A stretch of DNA of 64,000 bases from assembly GCA_035940775.1 (NCBI GenBank), contig DASZEN010000059.1, forward strand, positions 130,329 through 194,328, given 5' to 3'. Source of the DNA: DASQYE01 sp035940775. Lineage in GTDB: Bacteria; Acidobacteriota; Blastocatellia; Pyrinomonadales; Pyrinomonadaceae. Every line of letters begins with the position of its first letter. Position 1 is the first letter of the stretch. The notes beneath the pieces were generated by a model. It was not told the DNA's origin. It made no database searches and worked only from the letters and a program-made list of their open reading frames with translations. Both the position numbers and the translations under genes were made by a program. Of this stretch, positions 52,794 through 61,193 are shown one piece after another.

Positions 52794-53741
52794 TCAGTCT
52801 CGCGACCCTATAAGCGCCAGGGCCCGACGGACGATCACCTTGTCCACTTCCGGAGGACTGTCTGCGTCCGCCTTAAACACGACGATAGTCACTCTCTTCA
52901 GGCGCTGTCCTCCCTGTCCGTAACGGGCGGCCTCAGCAATGGCAAGGATGAGCCCGACGAAAGCGAGCGGCGGGTCGATCCCGCCATGACCGGCTCCCAG
53001 GACAGGCATTATCACCTCGTTGAGCCGCGCGTCGGCGAGGCGTGTGACCAACTCGTGCATCCCATCAAACAGGTAGGAGATTCGGGCGGCAAGTCCATGA
53101 CCGGCCCTTTGCGTCGTCGTGGACACGATAGCGACCGGAACCGAGCGGGCGAGCGGCCTTGTTAGCAGCACACATCGACCCGCACCGAAGCTCTCCGCAC
53201 GCTCGTCGTCCGTCTTCTGTTGCTCAACTCCCGCCCCCAGTTTTTTCCTGCATTCATCCTTCGTGATCGAGACGAACTCCTCCACCTGACCGTCGAACAC
53301 TCGGTTTACGTATGCACCGAGGGCGCTCCTCGTATCGCTGACGCAGCGATCATCGAAATATTCATTACAGGGGAGAGCGACCGCGACCCCTGTTTTGCCC
53401 ACCTGATCCTCTATTCGTCCATTAACGACGCGAATCTCGCAGCCGCCGACAGTCGTCCAAAGTACGCCATCGCTCTCTTTAACGCGCGTCAGATCAAGTC
53501 CGCCGCCGATATCTTCACCATTTTTTGAAGGCTTCGACAGGAGCGTAAACCAGAAACCAACCGAAGATAGCAGCAAAAGTCCGATACCAATATAAACCGG
53601 AATGATGGTGCTCGGGTGATGTGTTGTCCAATGGTAATCCTTGTCAATCGTTACGCTCGGGAAAGTTACGAGCGCCACGCCCAGGATCAGTGCAATGACC
53701 CAGTATGGCTGTTTCACCAACTCTTTGAGCAAGTCCATCAT
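52794..53741 (-). CDS. Two-TM macro-domain protein (ThsA/type II Thoeris-like effector architecture)
   Basis: The start is the first of two adjacent ATGs at 53741, giving 315 residues. Two membrane segments, at about 12-30 (PYWVIALILGVALVTFP) and 45-68 (TIIPVYIGIGLLLLSSVGFW), are followed by a cytosolic macro-like domain. That domain contains VGKTGVAVALPCNEYFDD, VNRVFDGQVEEFV and the phosphate-loop-like PVLGAGHGGIDPP near residue 260. This order (two TM, then macro) matches ThsA of type II Thoeris, where the macro domain senses an ADP-ribose-type signal made by a TIR protein and the membrane part kills the cell. That assignment is inference; no TIR gene is in the window. The ATG overlaps the TGA of the preceding 60-residue gene as ATGA. 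Confidence 0.75.
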   Translation of the reverse strand: MMDLLKELVKQPYWVIALILGVALVTFPSVTIDKDYHWTTHHPSTIIPVYIGIGLLLLSSVGFWFTLLSKPSKNGEDIGGGLDLTRVKESDGVLWTTVGGCEIRVVNGRIEDQVGKTGVAVALPCNEYFDDRCVSDTRSALGAYVNRVFDGQVEEFVSITKDECRKKLGAGVEQQKTDDERAESFGAGRCVLLTRPLARSVPVAIVSTTTQRAGHGLAARISYLFDGMHELVTRLADARLNEVIMPVLGAGHGGIDPPLAFVGLILAIAEAARYGQGGQRLKRVTIVVFKADADSPPEVDKVIVRRALALIGSRD

Positions 53742-53920
53742 AAGGAGAGCATAGCCCCGCCGAACATGATCGCGCCGTTCCTGAGGGCAAGCCTGCACCT
53801 GAAGTTGACAGTCGTGTCGCCGCCCGCGCCGCCGTTGTCGTTCAGAAAGCCGCTCAGATGTTCGCGATTCGGCGAGCGCTCCACCGTGATGTCCACACCT
53901 TCGTCAATGCGTAGTGCCAT
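53738..53920 (-). CDS. 60-residue protein translationally coupled to the macro-domain gene
   Basis: The ATG at 53920 has agga about 10 bases upstream. The sequence starts MALRIDEGVDITVERSPN and ends NGAIMFGGAMLSL, with a Gly/Asn-rich centre (FLNDNGGAGGDTTVNF). It matches no family I know and has no membrane segment. Its stop overlaps the macro-domain start (ATGA), the classic sign of coupling and often of a stoichiometric or regulatory partner. It could be an immunity, sensor or adaptor peptide; this is not shown. Confidence 0.65.
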   Translation of the reverse strand: MALRIDEGVDITVERSPNREHLSGFLNDNGGAGGDTTVNFRCRLALRNGAIMFGGAMLSL

Positions 53921-54402
53921 GTAAGGTATTCCTGACAGACGGGCGGGGTGATGCTCCGTCAACTATTGAAGTCGGTCAGCATGATGCCCGCACAATTCTA
54001 TGGGAAAGCGTTTTTTAGTCAATCATTTTTCCTCTAGCGCCGCCGCTCCGGGCCCTACCGAGCTAGAGGACGGGAGCGCCGACCCGGATCTTTCTCGAAA
54101 CGAGTACATCGCCGACGCACTCCGCGCCGTGAACTCGGCCACCTCGTCGCGCGGGCCGGGGCTGAACATATTGAGCGGGGCCCGGTGGGCCACGCCATCG
54201 TCGGCCGCTGCCGCTCACACGGGCTTGAGGCTGACGGCGAATAGCAAAGTAGTATTACTCGCCAAGGCAGACGGCTGGAGGAGGGTTCAGTTGTTGAACT
54301 TTATTTTCAGGCGGAGGTGAGGGGGGTTTTCAGCGGCTGCCGCCGTTGCCAGTAGTTTCTCGACCGCGCAGAACATTGGAGCGAAACCTTTCCGTCGGAT
54401 TC
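53921..54402. other. Intergenic region with no supported gene
   Basis: This 482-base gap lies upstream of the coupled 60-residue/macro-domain pair. It probably carries their promoter, but I found no clear -35/-10 pair. A plus-strand frame of 106 codons (54000-54320) lacks a ribosome-binding site and has no recognisable domain. Confidence 0.5.
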
Positions 54403-55311
54403 TCAGCCAGCATTTAAATCCGCCAGGTTAACACTGGTTCCGCCGTTGTGCCCCGACCCAATCGGGTGGCAGTCACCGTCTATCGCTAAGAGAATGTTCG
54501 GTGGGGCGAATAAACGATGACGCGGGCCTCTCACTTCCATGATTTTATAATGCTCATGAAGGTCTCCGAGGGTTAATTCGCTGATCTGAGCTTTGAACCC
54601 GGCTTCTTTGTTATTGATGGAGATTTCATACAGGTGACCGGCCTCGTAAGCCAGCGGAAAAGGCTTCAGCCCCAAGGGTCTGCCGCCCTTGTCCACGAGA
54701 TCTATGGTCGCCCCCTTCGCCGTGGGTTTGGCATAGATAACGGCACCGATCTCTACGTTGGTGCGGCCAAAGTCGAAGCTCTCCGGGTCATCCGGCCCCT
54801 TTGGTTCCGGCGCGAGGATTACGCTCTCTTTTGTGACGTGCACCGTGTAGAAGAGCGCGTTCGGTATTCTGATGACCGTGACGGGAATATTCCTCCTCTC
54901 TCTTTTCCTGATTAATTTTTTGAACGGACCGTGCGGGACTTCGCTGAGGAAGTCTATCACCCATCTGAAATCCAAATCGTCACGCCTCGTTCTTCTTTCT
55001 CCGTGTCGAAAATCCGGCGTGGCTTTGAAGAATCCTTCGTGGAATTCTCCAAAGTGATCCGTCGAGCCGTTGCCCACACTGAAGCTGATGTCCTCTAATG
55101 TCTCGGGAACTTTGATCGGAGTGAATGTCTGTGTGCTCCCATCGGCCAGTGACAACTTCGTGACCTCTATCTCCAGATTGTGTCTCTTTCTGATGAAAGC
55201 GACCTGCCATTCCTGCTTGCTGCGCTGAAAGGAAGCGATACCGAGGCCATCGATGGTAAGCGCGGCGATGGGCGTGTTGTATCTCGCAGGTCGAAGGATT
55301 CTTTGCAACAT
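54403..55311 (-). CDS. Unknown protein, paralogue A of a tandem pair
   Basis: The product is 302 residues; the ATG at 55311 has a ggagag site. I do not recognise the family. It aligns along its whole length with the neighbour at 55373: LRPARYNTPIAALTIDGLGI, IRIPNALFYTVHVT, LAPEPKGPDDPESF-FGRTN and HRLFAPP-AIDGDCH-GSGH. There is no signal peptide or membrane segment. The Asp/Cys/His-containing end (IDGDCHPIGSGHNGG) is the best-conserved block and could bind a metal, but the spacing fits no motif I know. It is predicted to be mostly beta in the first and last thirds. It lies 61 bases downstream of its paralogue. Confidence 0.8.
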   Translation of the reverse strand: MLQRILRPARYNTPIAALTIDGLGIASFQRSKQEWQVAFIRKRHNLEIEVTKLSLADGSTQTFTPIKVPETLEDISFSVGNGSTDHFGEFHEGFFKATPDFRHGERRTRRDDLDFRWVIDFLSEVPHGPFKKLIRKRERRNIPVTVIRIPNALFYTVHVTKESVILAPEPKGPDDPESFDFGRTNVEIGAVIYAKPTAKGATIDLVDKGGRPLGLKPFPLAYEAGHLYEISINNKEAGFKAQISELTLGDLHEHYKIMEVRGPRHRLFAPPNILLAIDGDCHPIGSGHNGGTSVNLADLNAG

Positions 55312-55372
55312 GAGCGGCTCTCCTTCCGCCGGTCGGTGATGTGTACCGAGCCGTGGGTCGAGGGCAAAGTTC

Positions 55373-56314
55373 TCAGGATTGAATTAAAGTCATCAAGTCG
55401 AAGTTGGGAAGGCTCCCGCTACTACTGTGTCCCGACCCGCCCAAGTGGCAATCCCCGTCTATAGCACGCGGGCCTGATCTGGGCGGCGCGAATAATTGAT
55501 GCCTCGGCGCGGCATCGATGACAGTATAATAAAGATCGAGGTCTCCGGGGACGTAATTGCCGATCAAGTCTCGCGGCCGAGGGCCGAGCTTACCCCCGGC
55601 CCGCCCGTCCAAATTAAAGATGGAAATCTCGTGTAAGCGCCCGGCCCCGGCGGGCATCTCCGGAAGACCCGGTGGCGGCTCGTTAGTCGCCTCATTCACA
55701 AGCGTAACTCCTGCCGATTGCTGCGTGGAATAGAGAGCAGCGCCGATCAGTTCATTGGTGCGGCCGAAGACGAAGCTCTCTGGATCATCCGGCCCTTTTG
55801 GTTCCGGTGCGAGGAGCACGCTATCGGCGGTGACCCGCTGCGTGTAAAAGAGCGCGTTCGGGATACTGAGGATGGTTACCTGATCCTCCCGCGGTCGTTC
55901 GCTTTTTCTGAGCAATCTGTTGAATTGATGCGGGACTTCATTGATAAGGTCGACCACCCATCTGTAATCGTAGCTGTCATCCTTCGTTTTTCTATCCTCG
56001 ATCGTAAAGTTTGGCTGAGCCTTGAAAAATCCGTCGGGGAACTCGTCGGCACCCAGGTGGACTTCCGAAGGATTGTCCACCGTCAATCTGAGGCGCTCTA
56101 CTGATGAATCAACTTCGATTGGAGTGAAGCTCCGTATTATCCTTCCCTCCAGACTCACTTGCTTGACCCCGATCGCCAACCTGTGTCCCTTTCTGAGGAA
56201 AGCGACCTGCCATTCCTTGGAGTCGGGATTAAAGTGGCAGATGCCCAGGCCGTCGAGGGTGAGCGCGGCGACGGGCGTGTTGTATCTCGCGGGTCTGAGA
56301 ACTTCCGTCAACAT
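55373..56314 (-). CDS. Unknown protein, paralogue B of a tandem pair
   Basis: The product is 313 residues; the ATG at 56314 follows a near-perfect aaggaggt site. It is homologous throughout to the protein at 54403. It differs by insertions (NEATNEPPPGLPEMPAGAGR) and by a longer C terminus (GSLPNFDLMTLIQS). It shares LAPEPKGPDDPESF and IDGDCHLGGSGH. No domain is recognised. Its ribosome-binding site overlaps the stop of a 53-codon frame upstream, which suggests that the two small genes and the two paralogues form one operon reading away from the CHAT gene. Confidence 0.8.
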   Translation of the reverse strand: MLTEVLRPARYNTPVAALTLDGLGICHFNPDSKEWQVAFLRKGHRLAIGVKQVSLEGRIIRSFTPIEVDSSVERLRLTVDNPSEVHLGADEFPDGFFKAQPNFTIEDRKTKDDSYDYRWVVDLINEVPHQFNRLLRKSERPREDQVTILSIPNALFYTQRVTADSVLLAPEPKGPDDPESFVFGRTNELIGAALYSTQQSAGVTLVNEATNEPPPGLPEMPAGAGRLHEISIFNLDGRAGGKLGPRPRDLIGNYVPGDLDLYYTVIDAAPRHQLFAPPRSGPRAIDGDCHLGGSGHSSSGSLPNFDLMTLIQS

Positions 56315-56326
56315 GTGTGACCTCCT

Positions 56327-56488
56327 TCATTTGGGCGCGATAAGATTCATACTGAGTTTCGGGTCGCAGGCAACAAAGCCGAGACGGTTCTCATTCGTTC
56401 CGACCCGTACTGGATCGTTTTGAGCACGTCTGCTCTTCCGCGAGAAAATACGGAATGCGGCTTTGCCTACACCGTCGTGCTTAAGCAT
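56327..56488 (-). CDS. Putative 53-residue protein upstream of paralogue B
   Basis: The ATG at 56488 is preceded by gggagaa at an ideal distance. The product starts MLKHDGVGKAAFRIFSRKSR and ends KLSMNLIAPK; it is basic, without membrane segments or known motifs. Its TGA lies within the ribosome-binding region of the next gene (aaatgaaggagg), 10 bases before that start. The placement is gene-like, but coding cannot be proved from sequence alone. Confidence 0.5.
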   Translation of the reverse strand: MLKHDGVGKAAFRIFSRKSRRAQNDPVRVGTNENRLGFVACDPKLSMNLIAPK

Positions 56489-56562
56489 TTCTCCCAACCT
56501 TATATGAACAAATGAAGGCGAAACGTGCCACACTAAGAGATTTTTTTCGAGTTGGAATCGGC

Positions 56563-59500
56563 TTAGTATTCGGCGTAGCCGCCGACGCAGAGGAATGCTG
56601 CCCAGTAATGGGGCGACCGATAGGTTCTGTCGGGGCCGCGCAACATCCGGATCTGCGCCTGGCGTAGGGCTTCGACCGTGGGCAGGCCCGACTGCCGTTG
56701 ACGGTAGAAGCTGAGCATCAGGTCGGCCGTCGCGTTGGAATCAACGGGCCATTGGCTGGCGATTACCACAGGGATTTTTGCTTCGATGAAGAGGCGCGAG
56801 AGGCCCACAGCGCCCTCACCCTTGTAATACTTATCGAGCCCCGTCTGGCAAGCCGACAGGACTACCAGTTTTGTGTGCTTGAATTTGTGACGCAGTATTT
56901 CGTTCGCATAGAGCACAGAGTTGTGCTCTACGGGGTCGCGATCGTCCTCTGCGGCCAGCAACATTTTCGACAGCAAAGGAGTCGAGTCGTCTATCACATA
57001 GTGCCCGGCGAAATGAATCACATCCGCCGATTGCATGGCGCGCAGCACCCTTTCTTTACTGGCATCAGGGCCGAACAGTTGTATCGGGTTCTTAAAAAGC
57101 TCGGCGATACCTCTGGCTTCTCGTTCGGCGGATTGGAGCGGAGGGAGATTCGGGTAAGCTCGTCGGTTGAAGGTCGGGTTGCCAACGCTGAGGAGCATTT
57201 CCTGATCCGAGCGGCCCCTGCCATGGGCTATCTGGGAACAGCGCCATAGCACATTCAGGCTTGGGGCGTAAAAAACCGTCCAATCTTCGATCAAGTATCT
57301 TCCACTTTCGGCGGAGAAGAGGGCGGCAAACGGCAGGTAGTGAAGTGACTTGTCGGGGATGATGCAGAGCCTTTTCCCCGCGTCTAATTGTTTCGCGACC
57401 CCGCCGAACAGAGTTCTATACAGCTTGGCGCTCAGCTCCAAAGAAGCCTGGCGTGAATCGTCATCCCCACGCCTGATGAGGTCGAGGTACGACATGACAT
57501 CCGCCTCCAGGCTCGCAGCCGTTACAGACTCTTCGTGGACGGTGAAATGGTCTCGCGAAACAGTCCAGCTTAAAAGTCTGTCCGGGAGGACTGCGTACAT
57601 CACCACCTGCATGTGCGAGGGGATTTGTTGACGAATGCTTTCAAGATCGAGGGGTCGAGAGACCACGGGTGAGACCACGTCTAACCCCGCGCTGCCGGTT
57701 TCCACACGCACGCCCGACTCCAGGGCGTCGAGCAGAGAGCGCGAGCGCGCAGATTCGGCATAGTCGAACGCTTTGATGTCGTTCCCTTTCCGGCGCTCAT
57801 ATTCGATGGCAATGTCATAGATATCATCTTCGATATCGAAAAAGCTGTTGCGGTATTGCTGTTCACGGATTTGAGAGCGTTTGTGGTCAGAAAGCCCGAG
57901 CAGGATTGGCAGATCACGTCGTATAGATTCCTCATCTTCGAGCACCAGCGCGCAGAGCAGTCGTCCCTTGTAAGCGGCATACCGATAGAGGTCAAACTCC
58001 TTATGCTCATACAGTCCCAGGGCCTGGTTGTAATAATCGGTCGCTTGTCCGCAGTCGCCAGCTTCGCGCCAGATGTCCGCCAGTTTCAAATATGACGCCG
58101 CTATGTACAATCCGCCAGCCATCGGGTCCGGCACCGACCGGGCGATCTGCAAGCCTAAATTGGCTTGCTCAATCGCTTCATCGAAATGCTGGAGCTTGCT
58201 GTAAATCTGCCCGAGTTTCAGGTGTAGCATGTAATTCAGCGACGGATTCTTAAACTCCCTCGCGCCCAGGACTACCGCTTCCTGTGCGAAAACGGCGGCG
58301 GCTTCATAATACTTGAAATCGAATAGGGCAGCCGTCGTGTACAAGAAATTGCGCCAGGCCTGTCGTGGACTGCCGCCGGATTGCGCTGCTAGAGACAAGC
58401 TGCGGTAGTGATGCTCAAGAGACAACCGAGGCTGCCACAGGTACGCGTACAGAGTGCCCAACTCGCTCGACACTTTCTGTATCTGGTAGGTGTCTGAGAT
58501 GGCCTCCGCCAGGCTGAGCGACTGGTCGTCGTATTTAATAGCGATGGAGTACTCGCTGAGAATCGCGTGGTTGGTGGCAAGCCACCCGTAAGCCTGAGCG
58601 AGTAGCCACTTGTAACTGCGGCTGCGACAGAATCGGGCCACCGTCTCCAACAGGGCGCTGCTTTCGGCAACCCGATCCAGACGGGTATAGCAATAGCTGA
58701 TCCAGTAGTCTGTCAATGCCGTCCCCTGAGTGTTACCGGCAGCGACGAATAAACCTCGCGCCCGCTCGAAGCGCTGCAAAGCTTTCTCGTAGTCTTCAAG
58801 TAGGCACAGCCTATACCCTTCGTCTATATTTTCGATGGCCTCGGCTGAGAGGCTGAGGTTTGCGGCGGACGTTGACTCGTAGTAACGAGTCAGCTCGGAT
58901 ATATAGAGGTCGCCCCCCCTCTGCCTATCCAACTCCCCGGCATAAACAAAAGCGCGCAAACTCTCTTGCGCGCTTTCGACCTGACCCTTCAGCGTAGATG
59001 AAATGTAGCCGCGCTCTAACTGCGGCGCGATCATTTTGCCGGTGACGGGCTCTCTGCTCCGGCTCATGATGTCCCAGGCGCGATTGTCGTCGCGCGCCCG
59101 GTAGGCGGCGATGAAGCTGTCCAGTAATTGGGAGGCGCTCGGCGGTGAAAGAGTCTGCGCCGATAGAGATTGGAGATTACGTCTGGCCTCGTCGGCCCAC
59201 CGGGATTGAGGGTCACGCGAAAGGTAATTCTTCCATGCCTCTCGCGCCGCCTCCGGGGCTTGTACGTACTGCAAGGAAAGCGCCTTGTTATAGAGCGCCT
59301 CAAGCAAGTCAGGATTGATTTGCAGAGCCTTACTGATATGTTCCAGAGCCTGCGCCAGGGATGCAAAAGCTTTGCCGGGTTCGTTAATCTGAAGCTCCCG
59401 CCTTCCCTGCTCTAACAGGGCCGCGCCCAGGTCGCTCCGAATCTGCGCGTCGTCCGGCTTCTCCTTCAACGCCGCTTCAAGGTGGCTGATCGCTTTATCC

Positions 59501-60282
59501 AGTTGCCCATCGGCTAAATAGAAACGGCCTGCGGCGTGCTGCGACCTGACGCCCGGATGATCTTCAAGCTCTCTCAGCACCAGCAGCTCGGCACGCCTGC
59601 GCGCATCCTCGTTTATGTTCGGCTTTCTCTCTCCTCGCGTTACGGCCAGCGGCGCGTAGGGCATTTGCGTGGCGCGCGCCTCAATCAAGCGTTCATTCTT
59701 ATAGGCCGCTCTGAGGTCTTCCAGCCCCTGTTCTTCATCAGACCGCCCCGCCAAAAAAAACCGGATGCCTAACCCTACAACTACGGCGATGATGACTATG
59801 GCCGCAGCCTTCAAGTACACCGGCCAGAAGAGGCGTCGTGCGGGCGTCCCAGGTCGGGCCACGCCGGGAGGGCTGGAAGGCTCAGGCCGCAGCTTTTCGG
59901 AAGCTCGGGCCAGGGCCGCCTGATTCAGTGAGGTGGCAAAAGCCAGCTTGCCTTTGCGCTCGGGGGCTTTGAGAAAATACTGCTCACACCGTGCGCGGTC
60001 TTCCGCCGAAAGACCATTGCTCACGTACTCGTCAATCAACTGGTTTTCCAGAACGTCGAACTCTTCGGCATAGTCGGCGTCGGACAGCAGGCGCAACTCC
60101 ACCCGTTCCTCGTCCGTTTCCGCGAGTTGGCCCAGCAAATACCTCCGCAATTGTTCCTGTTCTTCCTGGATTATAGCCGCCCCTCCCGGTTGATGCTGCC
60201 TGCCTTCTGCCGCCTCTTTAATAATGCTTTCCAAGACGTTTTTTGTTTTAACGAGAGGTTGCGGACGCAGACCGCCATGCAC
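56563..60282 (-). CDS. Membrane-anchored TPR-CHAT protease with anti-sigma-like N terminus
   Basis: Up to 1239 residues from a GTG at 60282; the true start is uncertain because the frame overlaps the sigma factor gene by 112 bases and may begin nearer 60171. Residues about 40-120 (LRRYLLGQLAETDEERVE, DVLENQLIDEYVSNGLSAED) form the helical, anti-sigma/zinc-finger-like segment seen in acidobacterial sigma partners, here without Cys ligands. One TM lies at about 153-176. TPR repeats fill about 215-850. The CHAT (caspase-like) domain, about 920-1239, has catalytic H1094 (VIHFAGHYV) and C1145 (VLSACQTG). The peptidase would face the periplasm if the N terminus is cytosolic. CHAT proteins act in cell-death and immune pathways; the substrate here is unknown. 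Confidence 0.9.
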   Translation of the reverse strand: MHGGLRPQPLVKTKNVLESIIKEAAEGRQHQPGGAAIIQEEQEQLRRYLLGQLAETDEERVELRLLSDADYAEEFDVLENQLIDEYVSNGLSAEDRARCEQYFLKAPERKGKLAFATSLNQAALARASEKLRPEPSSPPGVARPGTPARRLFWPVYLKAAAIVIIAVVVGLGIRFFLAGRSDEEQGLEDLRAAYKNERLIEARATQMPYAPLAVTRGERKPNINEDARRRAELLVLRELEDHPGVRSQHAAGRFYLADGQLDKAISHLEAALKEKPDDAQIRSDLGAALLEQGRRELQINEPGKAFASLAQALEHISKALQINPDLLEALYNKALSLQYVQAPEAAREAWKNYLSRDPQSRWADEARRNLQSLSAQTLSPPSASQLLDSFIAAYRARDDNRAWDIMSRSREPVTGKMIAPQLERGYISSTLKGQVESAQESLRAFVYAGELDRQRGGDLYISELTRYYESTSAANLSLSAEAIENIDEGYRLCLLEDYEKALQRFERARGLFVAAGNTQGTALTDYWISYCYTRLDRVAESSALLETVARFCRSRSYKWLLAQAYGWLATNHAILSEYSIAIKYDDQSLSLAEAISDTYQIQKVSSELGTLYAYLWQPRLSLEHHYRSLSLAAQSGGSPRQAWRNFLYTTAALFDFKYYEAAAVFAQEAVVLGAREFKNPSLNYMLHLKLGQIYSKLQHFDEAIEQANLGLQIARSVPDPMAGGLYIAASYLKLADIWREAGDCGQATDYYNQALGLYEHKEFDLYRYAAYKGRLLCALVLEDEESIRRDLPILLGLSDHKRSQIREQQYRNSFFDIEDDIYDIAIEYERRKGNDIKAFDYAESARSRSLLDALESGVRVETGSAGLDVVSPVVSRPLDLESIRQQIPSHMQVVMYAVLPDRLLSWTVSRDHFTVHEESVTAASLEADVMSYLDLIRRGDDDSRQASLELSAKLYRTLFGGVAKQLDAGKRLCIIPDKSLHYLPFAALFSAESGRYLIEDWTVFYAPSLNVLWRCSQIAHGRGRSDQEMLLSVGNPTFNRRAYPNLPPLQSAEREARGIAELFKNPIQLFGPDASKERVLRAMQSADVIHFAGHYVIDDSTPLLSKMLLAAEDDRDPVEHNSVLYANEILRHKFKHTKLVVLSACQTGLDKYYKGEGAVGLSRLFIEAKIPVVIASQWPVDSNATADLMLSFYRQRQSGLPTVEALRQAQIRMLRGPDRTYRSPHYWAAFLCVGGYAEY

Positions 60283-60800
60283 TTTTCCAGCTCGACCCTG
60301 ATGTGATGCGCCCGCGTTCGTAAAGCGCCCGGTGTGAGGCCGAACTCCTCGGCCATACGTTTGTGGAACTCGATTTTGCCCCTCCCCTCATATAGATAAT
60401 AGTCCAGTATTAATTCACGTCTCTCCTCGGGTAAAAGCTTGAGACACTTGAGCAGGCAATCGTATCGATCGCTGGTGGTCGCCACAGGACTCGACCGTTC
60501 CGGGATTTTGTCAGTCGCGATCTCTTTTCGCCGCCAGGCTTCGAGCATGATGTTACGGGCAACGCCCCGGCAGTAGGCTAGCTTCCTGTCGTACTCCGCC
60601 CCAACGTCCGGCAATTTTCTGCTGACTCGGTTGAACACCTCGTCGGTCAAATCTTCGGCGTCGGAAAATCCTTTTGATATGAAAACCCTGGTTAACCCGG
60701 CGCGGATGTTTTCGTACTTTCGCCCTGCAACCTCGCGGTTAAGGTCTAGCCATTCTAATAGACCGTCAAATAATTCCTTTGTGATCGTGATAGTTGACAA
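60171..60800 (-). CDS. ECF-like sigma-70 family RNA polymerase sigma factor
   Basis: The product is 209 residues from a TTG at 60800 (STITITKELFDGLLEWL); no nearer ATG or GTG fits. Region 2 is about residues 25-95 (AEDLTDEVFNRVSRKLPDV, YCRGVARNIMLEAWRR) and region 4 is about 115-175 (LKLLPEERRELILDYYLYEG, EFGLTPGALRTRAHHIRVEL), the usual two-domain ECF layout. It recruits RNA polymerase to specific promoters. The next gene overlaps it, and that product has an anti-sigma-like N-terminal segment attached to a membrane-bound CHAT protease, so the pair probably forms a signalling couple. The divergent genes from 61194 onward are candidate targets. Confidence 0.88.
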   Translation of the reverse strand: MSTITITKELFDGLLEWLDLNREVAGRKYENIRAGLTRVFISKGFSDAEDLTDEVFNRVSRKLPDVGAEYDRKLAYCRGVARNIMLEAWRRKEIATDKIPERSSPVATTSDRYDCLLKCLKLLPEERRELILDYYLYEGRGKIEFHKRMAEEFGLTPGALRTRAHHIRVELEKCMAVCVRNLSLKQKTSWKALLKRRQKAGSINREGRL

Positions 60801-61193
60801 TCTTCTCGTCCGCCCTCGCTAGGGAGTGAGCTTCAACTGAGTTGTACGCTTTAAAGGCACGCGAGCGGAAACAACAAGCGGAATTATCTCAGAAAAAAAC
60901 GTAGTAGCAAGGGAATTTTCGCCGTCTTGTGAGGGGAGACGGGACTACTCAAACAGCTCGGACGTTTTGAGCTGCCTCGCCGTTTCTTGTCGCCGCTCTT
61001 TCCCTCCGCCATCATTTTTTCTTCCTCACGACACGTTTTCGACAGCCTCGGTCATAAGGGATAAGTGAGCCGGTTAGAGGAGTGATCCATACTCACTGAC
61101 ACCTTACTACCCGCAGGTGAAGGCACCCCGGATGCGAGGCGTGCGCCTGCTGCCGCACGAAACACGAGAGCAGAATATCTGCGAAGGAGGAAC
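60801..61193. other. Divergent control region between the sigma factor and membrane protein genes
   Basis: A 393-base gap with A-rich and T-rich tracts (60890-60905, 61010-61025) and no gene. It should hold promoters for both directions and possibly the target promoter of the adjacent sigma factor. No consensus sigma-70 promoter was recognised. Confidence 0.45.

Noticed and set aside
52794..53741. Complete type II Thoeris system
   Set aside because: Only the effector-like two-TM macro protein is present; no TIR-domain (ThsB) gene was found in the window.
54000..54320. Plus-strand frame of 106 codons in the gap upstream of the 60-residue gene
   Set aside because: No ribosome-binding site and no recognisable domain; it may be chance, so only the gap was recorded.
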